A stretch of 64,000 nt of DNA from Burkholderiaceae bacterium (GTDB taxonomy: Bacteria > Pseudomonadota > Gammaproteobacteria > Burkholderiales > Burkholderiaceae_A): positions 1-64,000 of the forward strand of contig SGYQ01000005.1 in the NCBI GenBank assembly GCA_004214155.1, written 5' to 3'. Below the pieces are notes generated by a model that did no database searches, was not told the DNA's origin, and saw only the letters and a program-made list of their open reading frames with translations. The stretch's first letter is position 1. Every line of letters begins with the position of its first letter. Of the stretch, positions 17,122 to 26,505 are shown in pieces. Position numbers and translations under genes: made by a program.

Positions 17122-17814
17122 ATGCGTAGCTTTAATCGTTTGTTACTAGTAACAACTTGTATCGTCTTAGGATCATGTGCTTCAAAGCAACGGGTCCTAC
17201 CTGATCCTGATTTTGCTCCGGTATTTCCGGAACTGTCGGAAACACAAAAGCCCGTTACCGGATCTTTATATAATGACGGCCCTGGAATTGTTGGAGGTAT
17301 TAGTGACAGTTGGTTCGGTCGCAGGAAAAATTTTAAAGTCGGGGATATCGTTGTTGTTGTATTAGATGAAAGAGCTCAAGCTTCTAGAACTCAAAATACA
17401 ACTGTGGAACGTGAAACTGAAAATGACGTTGCGCGAGGTTATCTTGGAAAAATTCCAATAATAAAAAATAATATTGGTGGACTTAATGTTGACGGGTCAA
17501 CAATTACCAGTGAAGCAAGCGGAACTGCTGGTCAGGAAGCAAGTTTGACCGGGCAAATCGCTGTAAGTGTTGTGCAAATTTTACCGAACGGAAATTTAGT
17601 TGTTAAGGGAGAAAAAAAATTAGATTTATCCGAGGGTAGTGAAGTTATAAGAGTAGCTGGGATAGTAAGAACAGAAGACATCGCACCAAACGGTACAGTT
17701 TTTTCTCGCCGGTTAGCTAATGCGCAGATTTCTTACGTTGGCAGTGGAGAATTAGATAGTGCGAACAGGGTCCCATGGGGGACTTCTTTATTGTTCAAAC
17801 TTTGGCCATTTTGA
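17122..17814 (+). CDS. flgH: FlgH, L-ring lipoprotein
   Basis: FlgH forms the L ring, the bushing in the outer membrane. The N-terminus is a lipoprotein signal with lipobox LGSC and acylated Cys19. The remainder shows FlgH features (SWFGRRKNFKVGDIVVVVLD, then QILPNGNLVVKGEKKLDLS, ending in LWPF). The 230-residue length is standard. It ends 14 bases before flgI, and the stop codon is followed directly by the hairpin that encloses the flgI start. Confidence 0.97.
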   Translation: MRSFNRLLLVTTCIVLGSCASKQRVLPDPDFAPVFPELSETQKPVTGSLYNDGPGIVGGISDSWFGRRKNFKVGDIVVVVLDERAQASRTQNTTVERETENDVARGYLGKIPIIKNNIGGLNVDGSTITSEASGTAGQEASLTGQIAVSVVQILPNGNLVVKGEKKLDLSEGSEVIRVAGIVRTEDIAPNGTVFSRRLANAQISYVGSGELDSANRVPWGTSLLFKLWPF

Positions 17815-17816
17815 TA

Positions 17817-17882
17817 TGCGGTGAGCACATGAATTTTAATAAAAAATATCCATACCCATTTTTATTAAAAAAGCTCACCGCA
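17817..17882 (+). promoter_or_regulatory. Hairpin enclosing the flgI start codon
   Basis: TGCGGTGAGC (17817-17826) pairs perfectly with GCTCACCGCA (17873-17882). Inside it, TTTTAATAAAAA (17834-17845) pairs perfectly with TTTTTATTAAAA (17859-17870). The flgI ATG (17829) lies in the internal loop, and its only Shine-Dalgarno-like stretch, GGTGAG, is in the outer stem. A T-rich run starts three bases after the stem. The layout fits translational control or attenuation; that role is inference. Confidence 0.62.
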
Positions 17883-18989
17883 GTCTTTTTTCTTTTGGTT
17901 TTATGCGATACATCTCTTGCTGATAGGGTTAAAGATCTAGCTAGTTTTGCAGCAGCTAGGTCGAACCAATTGATCGGATATGGCTTAGTTGTTGGACTCC
18001 AGGGCACTGGTGATGGGGCTAGTATTTTTTTTACAACTCAGAGTTTAGCATCTGTGCTTGGAAAGCTTGGGGTTAGTATTACTGGACAATTGGCTGATTT
18101 TGAAGCGGCAAACCAAGCTACAGGAAGACTAGATTTAAAAAATGTTGCTGCGGTCATGGTTACCGGGGAGCTTCCCGGTTTTTCGAAACCAGGACAACGG
18201 ATTGATGTAAGCGTATCCGCGATAGGAAAGGCAACGAATCTCAGGGGTGGTAATCTCCTATTGACCAGTTTAAGAGGTGCGGATGGAGAGGTTTATGCAC
18301 TTGCCCAGGGAGCTTTAACAGCAACAGGAATTGATGCTGCTGGCGCAGGCTCAAAAGTTGTTGTTGGAGTACCTACTTCGGCTCGTTTGCCGAATGGAGG
18401 TATTGTCGAAAGAGAGGTAGCAACTCCTTTTGAGAGAAGCGATTACGTTATTTTGAATGTTAGAGAAGGCGATTTTTCAACAACCAATATTATAGTGAAT
18501 AAAATTAATGAAACATTTGGTAGCGACGTTGCTAAAGCACTAGACCCTGTTTCTGTGGCGATTGAGGCGCCAACCGATACAACGCAGAGAGTTTCTTTTT
18601 TAAGTATGGTGGAAAATCTTGAGGTTTCACCAGCTGAACCTCCTGCTAGGGTTGTAATAAATTCTCGAACTGGCACTGTCGTTATCAGTAGGCAGGTAAA
18701 AGTAACCGCTGCAGCAGTATCACATGGCACAATTTCTGTTTCGGTTGCTGCAACAAATGAGGTAAGTCAGCCATTACCATTTTCTCAAGGTGATACCGTT
18801 GGTGTTCAAAATGCAGAGGTTGAAGTAGCAGAACCGAATAACCCAATGGTTTTGTTTCAACCTGGAGTTGATCTAAGACAAATTGTAGATGCTGTTAATC
18901 AAGTTGGCGCTACCCCATCTTCTTTAATTGCAATCATCGAGGCTCTAAAAAGTTCAGGAAGCCTCAGAGCTGAGCTAGTGATTATCTAA
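17829..18989 (+). CDS. flgI: FlgI, P-ring protein
   Basis: FlgI polymerises into the P ring around the rod in the periplasm. ATG 17829 (MNFNKKYPYP) gives a signal peptide with a hydrophobic AVFFLLVLC core and cleavage near SLA-DRVKDL. An upstream in-frame ATG at 17775 lies within flgH and would spoil the signal. The mature part is highly conserved (NQLIGYGLVVGLQGTGDG, GELPGFSKPGQRIDVSVSAI) and ends with the standard ALKSSGSLRAELVII. Length (386 residues) is normal. FlgA, encoded divergently upstream, is its assembly chaperone. Translation may be controlled by the hairpin around its start codon. Confidence 0.97.
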   Translation: MNFNKKYPYPFLLKKLTAVFFLLVLCDTSLADRVKDLASFAAARSNQLIGYGLVVGLQGTGDGASIFFTTQSLASVLGKLGVSITGQLADFEAANQATGRLDLKNVAAVMVTGELPGFSKPGQRIDVSVSAIGKATNLRGGNLLLTSLRGADGEVYALAQGALTATGIDAAGAGSKVVVGVPTSARLPNGGIVEREVATPFERSDYVILNVREGDFSTTNIIVNKINETFGSDVAKALDPVSVAIEAPTDTTQRVSFLSMVENLEVSPAEPPARVVINSRTGTVVISRQVKVTAAAVSHGTISVSVAATNEVSQPLPFSQGDTVGVQNAEVEVAEPNNPMVLFQPGVDLRQIVDAVNQVGATPSSLIAIIEALKSSGSLRAELVII

Positions 18990-18991
18990 GT

Positions 18992-19510
18992 ATGGAATAT
19001 CTTAACAATATCCCTCGATCAGCATTGGATTTTAAAGGCTATGGAGAACTTAAAGCCCAAGCAACGCGTAATGAGAAAATGGCCACAAAAGAGGTGGCTA
19101 AACAATTCGAGGCAATGTTTGTTCAAATGATGTTAAAGTCCATGCGGGCCGCTGTGCCGAGAAATGAGGAAAATAGATCTAAAACAATGGAAACATTTGA
19201 GCAAATGTATGATCGAGAGATTGCAGTCGCAATGTCTCGACGTGGGGGCCTTGGTTTGGCAAAAATGATTGAGACTCATTTGGATAAAATTAATGTTTCC
19301 TCAAAAGATATTTTAGAGAGGCGTTTTAATTTGAATCATTCCTACCCTCTTGAGAAAGAAAATAAATTATTAGAGTTAAAAACTGGCGAAACGCAAACAT
19401 CAATTCCTCTCAACAGGTCTCAAAAAGAAAATCGTTTAAATTTTAACCCTCTTACAAATATTAATAATCGTAATGAGCAAATAGACAACAAAGCAGAAAC
19501 AGAAGACTGA
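18992..19510 (+). CDS. flgJ: FlgJ, rod-binding domain only
   Basis: FlgJ caps and helps assemble the rod. The N-terminal rod-binding domain is clear (TKEVAKQFEAMFVQMMLKSM, TFEQMYDREIAVAMSRRGGL). At 172 residues it lacks the muramidase domain found in the two-domain FlgJ of enteric bacteria; after residue 105 only a Lys/Asn-rich tail remains. Single-domain FlgJ proteins are known in other lineages, which use a separate cell-wall hydrolase. The LysM/transglycosylase-like gene at 7236-8411 is the local candidate. It begins 2 bases after flgI. Confidence 0.93.
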   Translation: MEYLNNIPRSALDFKGYGELKAQATRNEKMATKEVAKQFEAMFVQMMLKSMRAAVPRNEENRSKTMETFEQMYDREIAVAMSRRGGLGLAKMIETHLDKINVSSKDILERRFNLNHSYPLEKENKLLELKTGETQTSIPLNRSQKENRLNFNPLTNINNRNEQIDNKAETED

Positions 19511-19551
19511 AAGTAACTTTTTAAAACTTTAGGTATAGAAATTAAAAATAA

Positions 19552-22500
19552 ATGAGTGATATTAATTCAATAGCTACTGGAGCAGTAACTAATTATCAAA
19601 GAGCACTTGCAACTGTGGCAAATAATATCGCAAACGTGGATAGCGAAGGCTATTCGCGTCAGGAAGTTACATTAGCTGAGAACACCCCGACAAAATTTGG
19701 AAAATCTTTTTTTGGAACGGGAGCAAGGCTTGATGGAGTTCGGAGATTATACGACGAATTTATTGAGAATAGCCTTAGAAATAGTAGTAGTGAATTAAAT
19801 CAACAAAATCCAATGGTTGATTATGCGAATCGAGTGATAAATATATTAGGTAATGAAAACCTTAGTCTTTCTTCAGCTCTCGATACTTTTTTTAATTCAG
19901 CAAGAGAGCTTTCTCTCAACCCTTCGTCGCTAGTTCAACGAACTGTATTTATGTCAGATGCCGAAGGACTGACTGCACGTTTTAAGGAAATATCTAGTCA
20001 ACTTGATCTTGTAGTTAGTGAGACAGAGGAGGCCATTAATTCAGATATAACTAAAGTAAATATCTTGTCAGAACAGTTAGCTAATATTAATAAACAACTA
20101 GCATCTACCAGGATATTGTCTAGACAGCCAATGCAATTGCTTGATGAGCGAGATCAGGTCTTAAGAGAATTATCTGAGTTAGTAAAAGTAAAGGTTGATG
20201 AGGCGCCAAATGGGTCGGTCGATGTAAGTTTAACTAATACTTTTTCTAGCGGTGTTATAGTTTCAGATCTAGATTTCGAAAGGCTATTTGCGACCTTTAA
20301 TGAAAATGATATCAGCAAGGTTGACTTACAATTGGGCCAATATACTAGCGAAGTGGAGGCGGTTTCAAGTATCGGCGGAGGTAATTTGGGAGGGCTACTG
20401 GCATTTAGAAAAACGTTACTTGAACCTACTCTCAGAGAAATTGATAACTTAGCGAAGACCTTTGTTTTTGAGGTAAATGATATACATAAAAAAGGATTAG
20501 ACTTAAGTGGCAAAGCAGGAGATGATCTTTTCACAATTAATCCTGAGTTCACGGTATTGTCAAATGAAAAAGTCTCTAATGTTAATTTATACCCAAAAGT
20601 TATTGATCCCCTGCAGCTAAAAACAAATGATATTGAGTTTCAGTTTGATGCTGAAGCTGGCCAGGTTTCAAACCTATTTATTGAAGGTCGGTTTCGAAAA
20701 GGCGATGTTATCGAAATTACAATTAACGGTTCTACCAGCAAATTTACAATACCTTTTTTAGGAATAGAAGATGTTGGAGAGGAGGTTTCCCTTGAGGAAG
20801 TGCGAGATGGTTTGTTTGAATTCTTAGATGCAAATTATGGAAGGACGCTTTCACTTTCAAAAGAAACAGACCGGCAGATAAATATTCGAAGCGAGGAATT
20901 TGGTTTTTTTAGTATTTCTCCTGGAGCCTTATCCTCTGAAGGTTTGATAAGCGAAACAACTCAAAGAGGGTTATGGACTGCTACAGATAAAGCTACCGGA
21001 TTGTCCGTATCTGGAGTTGAGAGTATTGAAATCAATGGACTTTTAGTTGAGTTTGAAGGTAATCCTGAAGATGGTGAGACTCTGTTTTTAGAGTCTAGAA
21101 ACAGGCCTTCATCAGGAATTAATTTAGTTTTTGAAAATCCAGCGTTGATTGCCGCCGCTGGAAATTTTCGAATCATCGATTCAGAAGACAATCCAAGCGG
21201 AATTAATGCAGCGATTAACGTTTTGCAAAATCCGAAAGAAAATTTTTATGATGAAGAAAATTTAATACTTAAAAATGTTCTTCAAGATCAAAATTTCAAT
21301 GAGTTAGATTCAATCGTTAAAGAATATGATGATTCCCCAACTAACCCGATTTCTATCATTCCAGCTGGTTATGCGGATATACAACTCAATATATCTCAAA
21401 GAGGCGATCTTCCGGTTAATCTGCAATTATTTAGTCGGGATGGTAATCATATTGCCGGAAAATCATTTGGTGCCAGAGAAATTTCTTTCGAAGAAAACAG
21501 GCTGGGTAGAAAGTTATTGGAAGCGGAAAAAGAACTTATTCGTAAGCGCTCTGGAAATGAGTTTATACAAGCAGCGCAAGAGGCTGATACAAATTTCATA
21601 GAAGGTTCAACTTATATTAATGATTACCTAAATGAGAGAGGTCAAAGCGGCTATCGGGATTTAGATATTTTTTATGGTGTTCGAGGAAGTCCTCAGACAC
21701 TTACAGAATTGGGTTTAGATCATGTCGTAGAGGGTACCGAATTCGTTGTGGGTAAAATTCAGTCAAAGTCTATTTTTGCAGGAGGACTCGGAGAGGGGTT
21801 TGATGACGGTACTTTTACAATAAACGGGAAAGAATTGACTAGGCTTGAAATGCCAACAGACGAGGAGCTTGAGGCAAGCGATGTACGGCAATGGTTAAAA
21901 CCGCAAGTTCGCGAGCTCGGGATTATTGTCAAGGCTTCGACCGAAATAATCATTGATCCAAAAAGTTTGGTCCCGACTGCTGGATTGGTCATCAATGGTA
22001 CAACCGTTGTGGAGGAGGAGTCTCTTTTGGCTCTCGATGCTGATGAGAGAACAAGGTCAGCAGAACTAAACACCAGGGATAAAACAGCATTAAAGTTGCG
22101 CGACTTTATTAATGATAAGACAGAGATTACAGGTGTTGGTGCTTACATAAATCCGGATGGAATGTTGGTAATCAATAACAGAACCGGGAAAAATATAAAC
22201 ATTGAGGGCGTATCAGCATCAAATGTATTGAGTATTACCTCAACAGACTATCGCGGAGAAATAGAGATGTTGAGAACTGTCGACCAGATAAGAGTGTTGG
22301 CGAGGGATATGAATTTTGATGAGGGTCTTACTATAAATAATGTTTCGTTAGGCGCTCCGGGTGCATTTTCTGATGTCGAGACTGTTCGAGATGCGATTAA
22401 TTCAGCTTCTGAAATTGACTATCGACTTGGTCATGTTTTTGCGTTTGTTGACAACTCAGGTGCGTTGGTAATTTCTACGGAAAATGGGGAGGGGATAGAT

Positions 22501-23289
22501 ATCGCTGGTAAAAATGTTCTGAATGTAAATGCGAATTTCTATCAAAGAGATTTTGAGCAATCATTACTGAGTCTCGATGAGTCACCTGCTGAAATACGTT
22601 TGGGATTGGGTGAAAATGGCTCACCTAAAGATTTAGAGAGATTGGGTTTTGATACAAGTTTATACATTCGTGGGTCAGTGCCTGAAGATTTTCTAGTATT
22701 TTCCGAGGGTGATTCTTCGTTTGCATTATCCTCCTCTTTTACAGTAGAAGAAGTTGATCCAATCGCTATACTTCGACAAAGCCCGTTCACAGTAAAGTTT
22801 CTTAACGACCAAACATATAACATCGTAGATGACAAAACAGAAACGATTCTTGCAGAGCGCAATTTCGATGTAACCAAGGGAGGAATCTATTATCAAGGGT
22901 TGTTTATACGATTGGATGGGTTACCCAAAAGCGGGGATTCATTCAAAGTTGATGGAAATGTTGATGGTATTGGGGATAATGCAAATATTATTCAGATAGC
23001 AGAGTTAGAGAAAAAGAAAGTTTTTGGTGGGGCGGAAGGATTTTCTATTTCTGAAAAATACGATGTTTTGATAACGAATATTGGTACTTTTGCCCAGCGT
23101 GCGGGAGTTACAAAAGAGGCTTTGACAGTTGTATACGATGAAAACGTTGTAAAAAGAGATCAAGTTGCTGGAGTTAGCCTTGATCAGGAGGCTGCGGATT
23201 TAGTACGTTATCAGCAGGCATATCAGGCGTCAGCAAAAGTAATGCAGACCGCCTCTGTACTATTCGATGCGATTATTGCTATTAGGTAA
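19552..23289 (+). CDS. flgK: FlgK, giant hook-filament junction protein (HAP1, 1245 aa)
   Basis: FlgK is the first junction protein between hook and filament. The N-terminus (YQRALATVANNIANVDSEGY, SRQEVTLAE) and C-terminus (SLDQEAADLVRYQQAYQASA, KVMQTASVLFDAIIAIR) are canonical. The protein is 1245 residues against about 550 in enteric species. The excess is a long beta-rich middle region from about residue 330 to 1170. It is acidic, with several ING-type turns such as TINGKELTRLEMP and VINGTTVVEEES. It follows flgJ by 41 bases and precedes flgL by 11. Confidence 0.95.
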   Translation: MSDINSIATGAVTNYQRALATVANNIANVDSEGYSRQEVTLAENTPTKFGKSFFGTGARLDGVRRLYDEFIENSLRNSSSELNQQNPMVDYANRVINILGNENLSLSSALDTFFNSARELSLNPSSLVQRTVFMSDAEGLTARFKEISSQLDLVVSETEEAINSDITKVNILSEQLANINKQLASTRILSRQPMQLLDERDQVLRELSELVKVKVDEAPNGSVDVSLTNTFSSGVIVSDLDFERLFATFNENDISKVDLQLGQYTSEVEAVSSIGGGNLGGLLAFRKTLLEPTLREIDNLAKTFVFEVNDIHKKGLDLSGKAGDDLFTINPEFTVLSNEKVSNVNLYPKVIDPLQLKTNDIEFQFDAEAGQVSNLFIEGRFRKGDVIEITINGSTSKFTIPFLGIEDVGEEVSLEEVRDGLFEFLDANYGRTLSLSKETDRQINIRSEEFGFFSISPGALSSEGLISETTQRGLWTATDKATGLSVSGVESIEINGLLVEFEGNPEDGETLFLESRNRPSSGINLVFENPALIAAAGNFRIIDSEDNPSGINAAINVLQNPKENFYDEENLILKNVLQDQNFNELDSIVKEYDDSPTNPISIIPAGYADIQLNISQRGDLPVNLQLFSRDGNHIAGKSFGAREISFEENRLGRKLLEAEKELIRKRSGNEFIQAAQEADTNFIEGSTYINDYLNERGQSGYRDLDIFYGVRGSPQTLTELGLDHVVEGTEFVVGKIQSKSIFAGGLGEGFDDGTFTINGKELTRLEMPTDEELEASDVRQWLKPQVRELGIIVKASTEIIIDPKSLVPTAGLVINGTTVVEEESLLALDADERTRSAELNTRDKTALKLRDFINDKTEITGVGAYINPDGMLVINNRTGKNINIEGVSASNVLSITSTDYRGEIEMLRTVDQIRVLARDMNFDEGLTINNVSLGAPGAFSDVETVRDAINSASEIDYRLGHVFAFVDNSGALVISTENGEGIDIAGKNVLNVNANFYQRDFEQSLLSLDESPAEIRLGLGENGSPKDLERLGFDTSLYIRGSVPEDFLVFSEGDSSFALSSSFTVEEVDPIAILRQSPFTVKFLNDQTYNIVDDKTETILAERNFDVTKGGIYYQGLFIRLDGLPKSGDSFKVDGNVDGIGDNANIIQIAELEKKKVFGGAEGFSISEKYDVLITNIGTFAQRAGVTKEALTVVYDENVVKRDQVAGVSLDQEAADLVRYQQAYQASAKVMQTASVLFDAIIAIR

Positions 23290-23300
23290 GGAGAAAAAGA

Positions 23301-24224
23301 ATGAAAGTATCTACATCGCTTTTTTTCGACAGGTCCACTAACCAGATGATAAGAGGGCAGTCTGAATTGGCGAAAACGCAAACCAAGCTCTCGAGTGGTA
23401 AGGAAGTAGTAAACCCAAGTGATGCACCTGAAAAAGCAACTGCGATCCAGCGCATAAAGTCTGTTTTAAACAAGCAGGAGTCTTTTGCAGGTAATATCGA
23501 GGGCGCGGAAAACAGGCTCATTGCCGAAGAGACTGCGCTAAACGGAGTGAACGATATTTTGACGCGTATTAAAGAGTTGTCAATTCAAGCTGCGAATGGG
23601 ACACTAGGCCCACGAGACAAGGAGTTAGTAGCCATTGAAGTGGAGGGATTAACTCAGGACTTATTGTCATTAGCAAATACTCAGGATGTTAATGAAAACT
23701 ATATTTTTTCAGGAAGTAGAATTCAAGTTCAACCTTTTCAGAAGAGTGGTCATGGAGGCGTTATATATTACGGTGATGAAACTCGAAATGAGGTTCAGGT
23801 GAGTGAGCAGCGTTATATTAGATTTAATCGAACAGGAACAGATGTCTTCGGGCGAGTTTTAAGAGAAACCGATTCAGGAGAAACGGTTGGAAAAGGATTT
23901 TTCGAAGCATTAGAAGAACTTGCTCTTGGTATAAGAGAGTCAGACACAAGTGCGATTAATCAAGGAATTGATGATCTCGACCAGGCGTCTTTTAATATCG
24001 CAGTTGCAACTGCTCAAGTTGGCTCTGAAATGGCGTCAATAAACACCCAAAGAGAAGTTAACGAAGAAACGGTCCTTCAGTTACGTACAATTCTTTCGAA
24101 TCTAGAAGACCTTGACTACAGTAAAGCTGTTACGCAAATGCAAAAAGATATGCTTGCTTTGCAAGCTACGCAAAGTAGTTTTTCACAGATTTCTAACTTG
24201 AATTTATTCAATTACATAAGTTAA
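23301..24224 (+). CDS. flgL: FlgL, hook-filament junction protein (HAP3)
   Basis: FlgL is the second junction protein and contacts the first flagellin subunits. The N-terminus (TNQMIRGQSELAKTQTKLSS, GKEVVNPSDAPEKATAI) and C-terminus (DYSKAVTQMQKDMLALQATQ) are typical. At 307 residues it has the ordinary length, although its neighbours FlgK, FliD and the flagellins are all enlarged. A GGAG ribosome-binding site lies just before the ATG. It appears to be the last gene of the flgB operon; the sigma-28 promoter of fliD begins 6 bases after its stop. Confidence 0.96.
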   Translation: MKVSTSLFFDRSTNQMIRGQSELAKTQTKLSSGKEVVNPSDAPEKATAIQRIKSVLNKQESFAGNIEGAENRLIAEETALNGVNDILTRIKELSIQAANGTLGPRDKELVAIEVEGLTQDLLSLANTQDVNENYIFSGSRIQVQPFQKSGHGGVIYYGDETRNEVQVSEQRYIRFNRTGTDVFGRVLRETDSGETVGKGFFEALEELALGIRESDTSAINQGIDDLDQASFNIAVATAQVGSEMASINTQREVNEETVLQLRTILSNLEDLDYSKAVTQMQKDMLALQATQSSFSQISNLNLFNYIS

Positions 24225-24230
24225 TAAAAT

Positions 24231-24257
24231 TAAAGATTTTTGGATTGGGGACGATAT
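24231..24257 (+). promoter_or_regulatory. Sigma-28 promoter of fliD
   Basis: TAAAGATT-N11-GACGATAT, close to TAAAGTTT-N11-GCCGATAA with correct spacing, 49 bases upstream of the fliD GTG. Confidence 0.78.
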
Positions 24258-24306
24258 CAGATTTAGGGTTGTTTTAAATAAAAAAGTTGTATTTGGAGAA
24301 TAGAAA

Positions 24307-26331
24307 GTGGCTACGGATAATACAAACATCGTTTCTGCGCTAAATGCTGGCTCTGGCATTAATATTAAAGAGCTTGCTCAGGCTCTTGTCGATGCAGAAA
24401 AAGTTCCTAGAGAAAGTCTGGTTCAATCAAAAATTGATAAAAGCTCTGCAAAAATATCTGGGCTCGGAATAGTGAAAAATGTGTTGGATCGGTTCAAGGG
24501 GGCATTTCAAAACCTTGACTCAGCTGCCGATTTTAAAAAGTTTTCTGTTTCTAATTCTAATTCCGCTGCAATTAATTTATCTGCTTCCTTTCTGGCAAGT
24601 CCTGGCAGTCATAGTATTGAAGTCCAGTCTTTGGCGCTTGCTTCTAGACAGAGATCAACTGGGTTTTCTGCCACAAAGGCCGAGATTAATGGTGGAGAGC
24701 CATTTGCAATTCAGGTAAAAACTCGAGAAATACAGCAGCTTTCTTTCTCTGCTGTTTCGGCAGCGGGAACAATCACAGTGTCTGGAATCAATGTTGCATT
24801 AGCGGCTGGCGACTCCGCTGCAACCGTCGCATCAAAGGTGAAGGAAGCTTTGGAAGCTGGCGGAAGCTCATTTGTGAGTACATATGATGGTCGACAAATT
24901 GAAGCAAAGTCTGATGGTTCACTAATTGTTACCTATGAACTTGCCGAAGGGGATGTATCTACATCTGTCTTATCGGTTTCATCTACAGGATCATCTGATT
25001 TAACTTCTACGTTCTCGACAGTAAGAAATGGTATGCAAGAAATTAATGTTGGCAGTGCTTCTACCACTCCAATAGGTATCGTCACAGAGCTGAATTCTGC
25101 CGCATCTACTCTCGGAATTAACGCACAATTAATAAACGATGGGTCAGGTGGAACCGATCCTTACAAGATTTTGCTGACTGGTCAGACTGGAGAGGATAAC
25201 GAATTTACAATCACCACGACCAGTTCACAGCCAGAGGTTCAAAGTCTTGCTTTTGGGACTGCTCAGTCGACAGGGTCCTTTACGGTTGCTGGAGTTTCTA
25301 TAGCTGTTTCTGCGGGGGAAAGCCCCAGCATAATATCTGCTAGAGTAAAATCAGCGCTGGAAGCAGATAGTTTTATAACCAGCTCTGCTGGACGTACGAT
25401 TTCGGATGGCGGGAATGGGCAGTTAACCATTAATTACACCCGTTCCGACGGCGATGTGGCATTTCCAACTTTTGCAGATATTTCTGGGGTAGTGGATGTA
25501 ACGATATCCGAATCTAGTGCATTTTCTGCGAATTCCTCGTTAGCGGCTTTTTCATTTTCTTCTATCCAGTCCGCATCGGATGCAAAATTAGTTGTAGATG
25601 GAATGTCTGTAAGCAGAGGTTCGAATTTAATTGGCGATATTGTTCAGGGAGTAACAATGGAGCTGCTGGCACCGTCTTCAGCGGCTGCAACGGTAAATAT
25701 TTCTACGGATACTGCTTCCTTACAGGAAGCTATCAAAGATTTGGCTACGGTGTATAACGAGACTGTATCAGACTTCGATATTTTGACAGGACCAGCTAAC
25801 AGGGAGGATCCTGATGACATCTTAAGTGGCTCTCTTTATGGGGAAACGTCAGTCAGAACGATACAAAACTCTTTGCGAAGTATGTTGATTTCGAACTCTA
25901 CTACTCCTTCTGAGAACTTTTCCGCCTTAAGAGATATAGGCTTCTCATTGGACAGAAATGGGATTTTGACTGTTGATGACGATAAATTAAGAAATGCATT
26001 AGAAAACAACTTCGATGAAGTTGTAACTCTTTTTGGAGGAAATGCCAGTTCAACAGACACCGCGAAAGGTATTTCTGGCGACGCGGTTAAAAAACTTGAT
26101 GGGATGTTATCAACATCTGGTATCGTGAAAAGACAGACAAATACTGCGGAATCAGATAAATCCAGGTATGAGAGCGATTTAGAAGACTTAAAAGTGCGAT
26201 ATGAGGCTCTTCTTGAGCGATATACGCGGCAGTTCGCTGTAATGGATGCTCTAGTTAGTCAATACAATTCAACAAGAACATCCTTGCAAGGGTCTTTTGA
26301 TGCAATGTTGAGCATGTACTCAAATAAATAA
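24307..26331 (+). CDS. fliD: FliD, filament cap protein, enlarged by a repeated module
   Basis: FliD (HAP2) caps the filament and folds incoming flagellin. The N-terminal part (GSGINIKELAQALVDAEKVP) and C-terminal part (FDILTGPANREDPDDILSGS, ending LQGSFDAMLSMYSNK after a coiled-coil) are typical. At 674 residues it is longer than the usual 450-480. The excess includes two related modules of about 80 residues (142-225 and 310-395), each running from a QQLSF/QSLAF strand through VKEALEA/VKSALEA to a DGDV-type end. The same module occurs in the 1880-aa flagellin. The GTG start follows GGAG. No fliS follows, although fliD-fliS is the common order. Confidence 0.95.
   Translation: MATDNTNIVSALNAGSGINIKELAQALVDAEKVPRESLVQSKIDKSSAKISGLGIVKNVLDRFKGAFQNLDSAADFKKFSVSNSNSAAINLSASFLASPGSHSIEVQSLALASRQRSTGFSATKAEINGGEPFAIQVKTREIQQLSFSAVSAAGTITVSGINVALAAGDSAATVASKVKEALEAGGSSFVSTYDGRQIEAKSDGSLIVTYELAEGDVSTSVLSVSSTGSSDLTSTFSTVRNGMQEINVGSASTTPIGIVTELNSAASTLGINAQLINDGSGGTDPYKILLTGQTGEDNEFTITTTSSQPEVQSLAFGTAQSTGSFTVAGVSIAVSAGESPSIISARVKSALEADSFITSSAGRTISDGGNGQLTINYTRSDGDVAFPTFADISGVVDVTISESSAFSANSSLAAFSFSSIQSASDAKLVVDGMSVSRGSNLIGDIVQGVTMELLAPSSAAATVNISTDTASLQEAIKDLATVYNETVSDFDILTGPANREDPDDILSGSLYGETSVRTIQNSLRSMLISNSTTPSENFSALRDIGFSLDRNGILTVDDDKLRNALENNFDEVVTLFGGNASSTDTAKGISGDAVKKLDGMLSTSGIVKRQTNTAESDKSRYESDLEDLKVRYEALLERYTRQFAVMDALVSQYNSTRTSLQGSFDAMLSMYSNK
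24730..24981 (+). repeat. FliD internal module, copy 1
   Basis: Residues 142-225. Shared landmarks with copy 2: QQLSFSAVSAAGTITVSGIN, VASKVKEALEAGG, DGRQI and LIVTYELAEGDV. Confidence 0.7.
25234..25491 (+). repeat. FliD internal module, copy 2
   Basis: Residues 310-395. VQSLAFGTAQSTGSFTVAGV, ISARVKSALEAD, AGRTI and LTINYTRSDGDV align with copy 1 and with two segments of the third flagellin. Confidence 0.7.
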
Positions 26332-26416
26332 TAAAAAAAATATATAAAAAAAAGTTAACTAAAACAATAACATAAAAAGTTTCTGAAATTATTTTAAAAA
26401 ATTTCATTAAATTTAC

Positions 26417-26443
26417 TTAAGTTTTTTTTTAGTTTGTCGATTC
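26417..26443 (+). promoter_or_regulatory. Sigma-28 promoter of flaG (and probably flagellin 1)
   Basis: TTAAGTTT-N11-GTCGATTC, seven of eight at -35 and correct N11 spacing. No separate good promoter was found in the flaG-flagellin 1 gap, so it may serve both. Confidence 0.72.
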
Positions 26444-26505
26444 CCTTATCGTGTAAAAGAATAAAGCGCCGAAGAGCGTAAATAAATATGCACGAGGGTA
26501 TGGGT

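Noticed and set aside
17775-17828. Upstream start for flgI within flgH
   Set aside because: It would place 18 extra residues before the signal peptide; ATG 17829 gives a normal one.
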